From Mytilinidion resinicola (taxonomy: Eukaryota > Ascomycota > Dothideomycetes > Mytilinidiales > Mytilinidiaceae): a stretch of 13,512 nucleotides of DNA. This document shows, one piece after another, positions 9,120 to 13,512 of this stretch; positions within the stretch are counted from its first letter, which is position 1; every line of letters starts with the position of its first letter. The stretch is from positions 438,109 through 451,620 of the forward strand of contig NW_022985467.1 of NCBI RefSeq assembly GCF_010093595.1, read 5' to 3'. A program made the position numbers and the translations under genes. The notes beneath the pieces were generated by a model. That model did not search any database and was not told the DNA's origin. It saw only the letters and a program-made list of their open reading frames with translations.

Positions 9120-10600
9120 GAAGATTTTGGATATTATTGCATAAGGAGGGAAACCGGGCTAGAGAGCGAGCCGTATTGTAGAGAGAGTCCTATACGCTTC
9201 GGCTCGCCGCCAAAACTTGTGTGGAGTATTGCGCACTTGGACGAATAGGATCTTCTCTTTCGGTGTGTTGGTTTTGGGCTATCATCTGTATCGTCACCAC
9301 GAAACTATCAGCGACAACTCGATTAATATTGTTGGTACGCGGGCGGTGGGATGCAGGCGATTTGGGTGGATCGGGGAGGAAGTTGGTTGGGTGCGCGGAA
9401 GGTTGGTTAAGGGGGAGGGGAAGGCTTACAGCGTTGGTATTAGGAGACTTTTTCTCCTACTGTATCATGAGGTAGGTTCGTGTGGGAGAGGGTAGTAGTG
9501 CAATGGAGTGGGACTGATGAGGATGGTAAAGGAGCCGTTGTGCGGCTCAGCGCGAGAGGGCGCTTGCCAAGCCCTATTCTTTCTCCTACTCAATAGGGAC
9601 TAGCCCACATTAAGACTAGCACCGCTCGTCTTTCTTCAATTCGAGACCTTTGGCTTCGCAGCCTTGCCATTCACGCAAGTATGTGTTGGCACAATCTCTC
9701 ACCGGTCCTGCAGCTGCATCCGGCGAGGCAGCTTTGATGCTGGGCACTCTCCCACTGCACTGTGCGAACGCCTCATTTTTCCTATATAGTCTCCTAGAGA
9801 TGTGGACCTGAATTTAAGGAGATCCTTTCTTTTAGGCTAAGATAGGTGTTGATGGGAGTAAGTAGGTTGCTGATGGAAGGACCTACATGCGAACACGGCG
9901 ATGCCTTTATACGCTCCTAGAATTTAGCCGGTTGCTAAGAGACACCATTATACTGCATAACTACTGCTAAGGGTGTCGCAGCTGCGTTGAACCGAGCAAG
10001 GATTAGGGGTACTCAAGGTGCTAGCATTGGGATTTGAACGAAGCTGCTAGTTCCTCTTAATCGCGAAAACTCTCTCACGCAGAGGCTTAGCAGAAGATAG
10101 CTAGGTCGCGCGTGAACTTTTGATCGAGCTGCTAGCTGCAGCGTAAAGAGGAAGGGACTTGCAGCACATCCAACCATTTATATAGTTTGCCTCGAAGTAA
10201 TAATAGACCCAACCTGCCGCCATTAAGAGAGTGTTGCTGAAATTTCCATGTGCTGTATACGTAGTTCGTGCCTCTTCGGCTAATAGCTTAATAGATTGAT
10301 GGTCCGATAAAGTAGTTAAAGAAGAGTAGCAGTATAAGGATGATGGCATAGTTATACTTGCTCCCGGAGACTAGCTCTTTAATAACGCGCGTAGTTGTAA
10401 CACTGTGGTATTTAAAACTAGGGCGGTTACAGACCCCTTATTCCAATATCCATGCCGAGTGTAGACATTTCTTAACAATAGGCTTGAGTTGAAGTTATAG
10501 ATTATCGGACACGCCCCCAAACCCGGCCTCGGCTCCTCTCGCTCCAACCGGCCAACCCCTTTCAGCTTCAATAACACCGAAATATCACCCTTCCCAGCCC
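9120..10600. other. ordinary-composition intergenic region, no gene seen
   Basis: CpA and TpG are normal here, so the sequence was not RIP-mutated. Reading frames at 9217-9495 lack an ATG, and a minus frame at 10101-10349 shows no recognisable domain. A 7-bp hairpin with a 13-base loop, CCCTATT (9572-9578) against AATAGGG (9592-9598), is present. Splice signals of an unrecognised gene cannot be excluded by eye. Confidence 0.45.
9166..9207. repeat. hairpin at the right edge of the RIP block
   Basis: GCGAGCCG (9166-9173) and CGGCTCGC (9200-9207) are perfect inverted repeats, with an inner CGTAT/ATACG pair in the 26-base loop that could compete or extend the fold. It sits just outside the abrupt end of the RIP-mutated DNA and could be part of an element terminus or chance. 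Confidence 0.4.
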
Positions 10601-11028
10601 CGTTTCTCTGGCCGTACGGTCTCTCCGGCTGTACGATCTCCCTGGCCGTACGGTCTTCCTGGCCGGCCGTACGACTCCCTGGCCGTACGGTCTTCCTGGC
10701 CGCACGGTTTCTCTGGCCGTACGGTCTCTCCGGCTGTACGATCTCCCTGGCCGTACGGTCTCCCTGGCCGGTTTCTCTGGCCGCACGGTTTCTCTGGCCG
10801 TACGGTCTCTCCGGTCTCCCTGGCCGTACGGTCTCTCTGGCCGTACGGTCTCCCCGGCCGTACGATCTCCCTGGCCGTACGGTCTCCCTGGCCGCACGGT
10901 TTCTCTGGTCTCCCTGGCCGTACGGTCTCTCTGGCCGTACGGTCTCTCCGGCCGTACGATCTCCCTGGCCGCACGGTCTCTCCGACCGTACGATGACTCC
11001 CTGGCCGTACGACCTCCGTACGGTCTCC
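10601..11028. repeat. GC-rich 18-bp minisatellite, about 23 units
   Basis: The unit is close to CTGGCCGTACGGTCTCTC and centres on the 8-bp palindrome CCGTACGG, which contains CGTACG. Variants are mainly GCACGG or GTACGA for GTACGG, plus a few shortened units. A larger period of 105 bp is visible: GTTTCTCTGGCCGTACGG begins at 10602 and again at 10707. Because 18 is a multiple of three and the unit has no stop on the minus strand, all three minus frames stay open and read as Arg-rich hexapeptide repeats (RPYGQG, DRTARE, ETVRPG). The longest, 10371-11030, begins at an ATG in CCATGG, but shortened units switch the peptide between frames, which argues against selection for a protein. Confidence 0.85.
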
Positions 11029-11042
11029 ATGGAGCTGCTAGC

Positions 11043-11184
11043 CTAGCCTTCTAGGCAAGTTACCCTTCTGGCCCATCCTATTTGAATGAAAAGCATGCAG
11101 CAAAATATGTCGCCGAAAAATCTACCTCCCAATCCCACACGCTAAGTACTCTTGTTATCCTACCTCTGCACCGGATCTTGCTCT
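11043..11184. other. short spacer, possible lost 3' end of the broken gene
   Basis: If the TAA at 11185-11187 is read as a former CAA, the minus frame continues only a few codons (RARSGAEVG) before another TAA. No further family-like protein is recognisable before the minisatellite, so the 3' part is missing or interrupted by an intron. Confidence 0.3.
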
Positions 11185-12062
11185 TTAGTGGCGGCGTGCC
11201 AGTCGTGTGGTTGGCGGTTGACCCAATTCTAGGTAGTTGAATGAGACATCGACTCGAAGCTTTTTACCAGCACGGAATAGCTCGCCCCATGCCAAAAGCT
11301 GTTTTTCTACAACTAGCCAATCAATCTCAGTCCCATTGAACCGCTTTGTTAGGTCGCGCTCTGAGCGCCCCGTCACTGATACAATAACATCCGTGTCATC
11401 GCATGTAACACGCTTACTTGGCGGGAGCTTCTTCTTCAGAAGGTTCTCTAGCTTAGGCCGTAGAAATAAAGACCAGTGGTACATAGGCGCTAGAACGAGA
11501 TCTTGTTCTGTATCCTTTAAAATTAGTTTTTTGTTTAGAGACAGCTTGGCGGGTCTTCGTCATATGTCCCAGTTTCATCCCACTCATCTAAATCAAGCAA
11601 TTCGAGCTTGGCTACATGCAATCTTGTCTGTCCCACGCTGCGAGTATCTGTATCTAGATCCTGCATGATCACCTCGTCGTTCACTACATCATCTACCAAC
11701 GTGAAGCCAGGAGACGGCTCTCCCTGTGTGAACGCCTCGTCCATAGCATCCATATAAGTGTTATTTAGAGCCTGCGTCTGGAATCGATCGGACGGGGATT
11801 GGTTGACAGGTTGGTAGACGCTATTGGTGACGGCTCGTGTAGAGGATTGCGGAGGTCGGCGGCGCTGCTGGGGAGCTAGGGAGGTTACGTCGGCTTTAAA
11901 TTTTGTATTTCTAACACGCTGAACAGGCATGTTTATCAATAGTAACCGTACAGTTCGTGGTTTATCACCGCGGCGAAGTTGTTGGGACTGCTTGTGGATT
12001 CTGTACATGTATGCCGTACGTGGCTTCTTTCCGGCAGTTGGGCCCTTGGCCCGTGCACGCAC
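11185..12062 (-). pseudogene. broken gene resembling a conserved fungal hypothetical protein
   Basis: Two minus-strand frames appear to be pieces of one gene. The upstream piece (12062 down to 11538, 175 codons) starts at an ATG, with a second possible start at 11930 (MPVQRV), and ends in an acidic stretch DLDEWDETGTYDE. The downstream piece, open from 11559 to the stop at 11185, reads RRPAKLSLNKKLILKDTEQD and then KRVTCDDTDVIVSVTGRSER, ERDLTKRFNGTEIDWLVVEK and GKKLRVDVSFNYLE. These phrases resemble, from memory, an uncharacterised protein family of filamentous ascomycetes; I know no function or named domain. The frame change must lie within about 11538-11562: one missing base would join the pieces, or a short intron could. 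The stop right after FNYLELGQPPTTRLARRH looks early, since my recollection is that relatives continue well beyond. Expected status: pseudogene, or a mis-sequenced or spliced gene. Confidence 0.55.
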
Positions 12063-12421
12063 CGCTCTCTAGGCCGCGCAGCTCTTCACTTCTTCCCCAT
12101 CACCACCTGTAAAATAGATCCCGCCAGTGGCGTGCCATGTGAAGGCCTTGATTCTGCAGGGCCTAAAACATATGTTGCTCAATCGCTCTGTTCTCTAACT
12201 TTGATATACATAGATCGGTGGAAAGAGGCAGGATTACTTGCGCAAGCTTCGCGACTTGTACAGTGGGAGTTAGTTTTAGTTGCATATTTGGCGCAATGGA
12301 ACAGGAATTGCAATGAATCGCCTTGTAAAGTAGTTATCCGATTAATTGACACGTGTAGTTGAGCGGTGGGCAAGTCAGCTAGCCTGGTTACAGCAGGGAT
12401 CACGTGCAGACTTGCTTGCTT

Positions 12422-12464
12422 ACTTGCTTGCTTACTTGCTTTATTTTTAAACAAGCAAGCAAGT
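12422..12464. repeat. CTTG/CAAG hairpin 1 inside the MITE
   Basis: ACTTGCTTGCTT (12422-12433) pairs perfectly with AAGCAAGCAAGT (12453-12464), leaving a 19-base AT-rich loop. It overlaps hairpin 2, so the two are alternative folds. Confidence 0.6.
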
Positions 12465-12485
12465 TGTAACGGTCCAACTTGCTTG
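12456..12485. repeat. CTTG/CAAG hairpin 2 inside the MITE
   Basis: CAAGCAAGTTG (12456-12466) pairs over 11 bp with CAACTTGCTTG (12475-12485) around the 8-base loop TAACGGTC. It competes with hairpin 1 for the CAAG run. Confidence 0.6.
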
Positions 12486-12565
12486 TTACTTACTTGTCTG
12501 ACTTGCTTAGCTAGCTCGTGAATTTTCCCATACAAATTCGGTTGGAAATAGTGTAACTTGCAAGT

Positions 12566-12604
12566 ACTTGCTTGCTTGCTTAATCTCCAGACAAGCAAGC
12601 AAGT
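12566..12604. repeat. CTTG/CAAG hairpin 3 inside the MITE
   Basis: ACTTGCTTGCTTG (12566-12578) pairs perfectly over 13 bp with CAAGCAAGCAAGT (12592-12604) around the 13-base loop CTTAATCTCCAGA, the longest perfect stem in the element. Confidence 0.65.
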
Positions 12605-12690
12605 CACGCCCTGACTCAAGCAAATTTAACCCAGTCAAGTCGCAAAAGCTCGAAATTATTTGCTTGCTTGCTTGCCAGCACTTCTGATCA

Positions 12691-12881
12691 CGTGTACAGC
12701 AAGTTTTGCAACGATTGTTTCACCCCCCTTTTCAACCCCGCCGCCTATCTCGAGAATTCTGGCACATTCTATCTTCCATGAGGTTCTCTATGCTTGTAGA
12801 TAAATACATAGCTAGCCTCACTCAATGAAAAAGACAGGTCGCTCTCCAGGCTATTTAGTAGCCGCTGTGCCGCTAACAAGC
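12691..12881. other. intergenic, nothing recognised
   Basis: Spacer between the MITE and the stop codon of the protease fragment. It has ordinary composition and no repeat or open frame that I can support. It would contain the 3' flank of the minus-strand gene. Confidence 0.4.
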
Positions 12882-13199
12882 CTAAGATGATACCTCGAGC
12901 TTCTGCGCTTCCTTCTTCACTAGGCCAACTGAAAGAACATCAACGCCTTTGAAAATTACATTTTGTGCGAAGAATAATGGGTGTCCTAAGACAGGGCCAT
13001 GTGGAGCCGAACTCTCTTCCAGCCTACCCATACATACTAAAGTCAAGGGATTAGTAGCTATTTTATTGGATATTGTCAGATAAGGAAACTTCAACGTACG
13101 ATCTACATCGTCGTACACTCCTTGAGGTTTGAGGAATATCCCTGGAATCTTTACTTCATACCATTTTTCGCCAATATATAACCAAAGATCGGGAAGCAC
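12882..13199 (-). pseudogene. C-terminal fragment of a pepsin-like (A1) aspartic protease
   Basis: The 105-codon minus frame ends at TAG (12882-12884). LPDLWLYIGEKWYEVKIP at its start resembles the strand where A1 proteases read LPD-x-x-x-x-I-G. Residues 56-94 follow the C-terminal lobe pattern: a Cys followed by Gly (C56-M-G58), then GPVLGHPLFFAQNVIF (68-83) where the family has ILGD-x-F-hydrophobic-x-x-x-x-VFD, then VGLV (91-94). The usual Asp of ILGD is His73. Neither catalytic Asp motif (DTG/DSG) is present, and none is seen in the 313 bases upstream within the window. There is no ATG; the frame opens at a GTG directly after TCCAG preceded by a pyrimidine-rich tract, which would suit a splice acceptor. 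It is therefore either the last exon of a gene whose earlier exons lie beyond the window or a 5'-truncated relic. The family assignment rests on motif recognition only. Confidence 0.5.
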
Positions 13200-13273
13200 C
13201 TGGAGGGGTGGGAAGTGTCACGGTATTGATCATGGCCTCCCTCTAAGCATCAATCCCCTGACACCTTGTTCCC

Positions 13274-13295
13274 GCATACGTGCGCACGCGTGCGC
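13274..13295. other. 22-base alternating purine-pyrimidine tract with 14-bp palindrome
   Basis: Every step from 13274 to 13295 alternates purine and pyrimidine. The tract contains the perfect 14-bp palindrome GCGCACGCGTGCGC (13282-13295). Such CG/CA-rich alternating sequence favours left-handed Z-DNA or a cruciform under negative supercoiling. It lies about 75 bases upstream of the protease fragment in its reading direction. Confidence 0.6.
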
Positions 13296-13299
13296 CACG

Positions 13300-13512
13300 C
13301 GCCCGCCACCTGATTCCCGATTCCGTTAGGGCCACGCGCTATGTGCGAGCCCCTTTTCTCGTCTTGTATATAGCCTGGCTCCCGTCCCGAATTCAATTCG
13401 GCATCTTGACGTCCTTGTAACCAACCACGGTAATAGCACGTAGTTATCCTTCTTTGAATCTGATACTTGTCTATCTCGCGTTCAAATGCCCGATACATCG
13501 TCACCGTGACAG
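13300..13512. other. window edge, no gene supported
   Basis: A minus frame with an ATG at 13504 is open to 13250 (84 codons) but shows no domain or composition typical of a protein. On the minus strand a TATATA-like stretch near 13366-13372 (plus strand TTGTATATAGCC) could belong to a promoter of a leftward gene, but no transcript start can be fixed. Confidence 0.3.

Larger units (their letters stand above)
12399..12690. mobile_element. hAT-like MITE with 8-bp target duplication
   Basis: The element spans 12407-12682 (276 bp). It is flanked by a perfect 8-bp direct repeat, ATCACGTG, at 12399-12406 and 12683-12690. Its ends are imperfect terminal inverted repeats: left CAGACTTGCTTGC, right (reverse complement) CAGAAGTGCTGGC, 10 of 13 matching and starting with CAG. 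An 8-bp target duplication with CAG...CTG ends is typical of the hAT superfamily. The interior is too short to encode a transposase and is filled with CTTG/CAAG motifs in both orientations, resembling the short subterminal motifs hAT transposases bind. It is not RIP-mutated, as expected for a sequence below the RIP length threshold. The minus frame through it (KQASKQASKQAS) is a by-product of the repeats. Confidence 0.65.

Noticed and set aside
8100..9220. Plus frame readable through the right half of the RIP block if stops are treated as former Gln/Trp codons
   Set aside because: About 23 stops in some 370 codons is close to what TA-rich sequence gives by chance, and no transposon motif emerged.
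9217..9495. Two overlapping plus frames with hydrophobic stretches
   Set aside because: They start only at TTG or GTG, which is not normal for a nuclear fungal gene, and show no family resemblance.
10020..10090. tRNA-like minus-strand segment with a B-box-like GTTCAAATCC
   Set aside because: No acceptable A box, anticodon arm or acceptor stem could be folded.
10396..10431. TGTAAC...GTTACA, the end sequences of many fungal LTRs
   Set aside because: Only 36 bp apart with no second copy; the TGTAAC at 12466 is part of a MITE hairpin and has no matching right end.
10601..11028. CRISPR-like array
   Set aside because: Units are directly adjacent with no unique spacers; eukaryotic minisatellite.
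11979..12362. 127-codon plus frame
   Set aside because: Its left part is the antisense of the broken minus-strand gene and the rest has no protein-like pattern.
12179..12619. 146-codon minus frame with KQASKQASKQAS
   Set aside because: The peptide repeat is produced by the CTTG/CAAG motifs of the MITE, whose left end lies inside the frame.
12349..12690. Three CACGTG (E-box) sites as a regulatory cluster
   Set aside because: Two of the three are the two halves of the MITE target duplication; the remaining one at 12350 alone is not evidence of regulation.
13250..13504. 84-codon minus frame
   Set aside because: No domain, overlaps the Z-DNA-like tract, and ends before the protease fragment without a shared frame.

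Overview
The window looks like nuclear DNA of a filamentous ascomycete (Pezizomycotina). The reasons are a C2H2 + Zn2Cys6 zinc-finger gene, gene remnants broken by stops or a frameshift, and about 7 kb of TA-rich sequence in which CpA and TpG have almost vanished while CpG survives. That dinucleotide pattern is the mark of RIP (repeat-induced point mutation, C to T preferentially at CpA). The species cannot be named from the sequence.

Layout. 1-483: weakly supported degraded coding fragment. 484-1067: AT-rich upstream region with a 15-bp direct repeat close to the next start codon. 1068-1676: intact 5' part of a zinc-finger transcription-factor gene, continuing in the same frame to about 2237 as a tail with ten TAA/TAG stops that still encodes a coiled coil. 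About 2150-9080: heavily RIP-mutated block without a usable reading frame, presumably dead transposons. In its middle (about 5400-6550) is a less uniform zone with a 60-bp direct repeat, a 17-bp minisatellite, a 10-bp tandem repeat and a 12-T run. 9080-10600: ordinary-composition DNA with no convincing gene. 10601-11028: GC-rich 18-bp minisatellite. 11185-12062 (minus): broken gene resembling an uncharacterised fungal protein family, with a frameshift and an early stop. 12407-12682: a 276-bp non-autonomous hAT-like element (MITE) with terminal inverted repeats and a perfect 8-bp target duplication. 12882-13199 (minus): C-terminal piece of a pepsin-like aspartic protease. 13274-13295: a Z-DNA-prone alternating tract.

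The genes do not form a pathway. The window reads as a transposon graveyard with damaged neighbours: RIP seems to have spread from the repeat block into the 3' half of the zinc-finger gene, and the two minus-strand genes to the right are also incomplete. The best-supported new structure is the small hAT-like element. The most interesting process signal is the graded RIP edge across the transcription-factor gene. I found no evidence of a new defence, biosynthetic or regulatory system.
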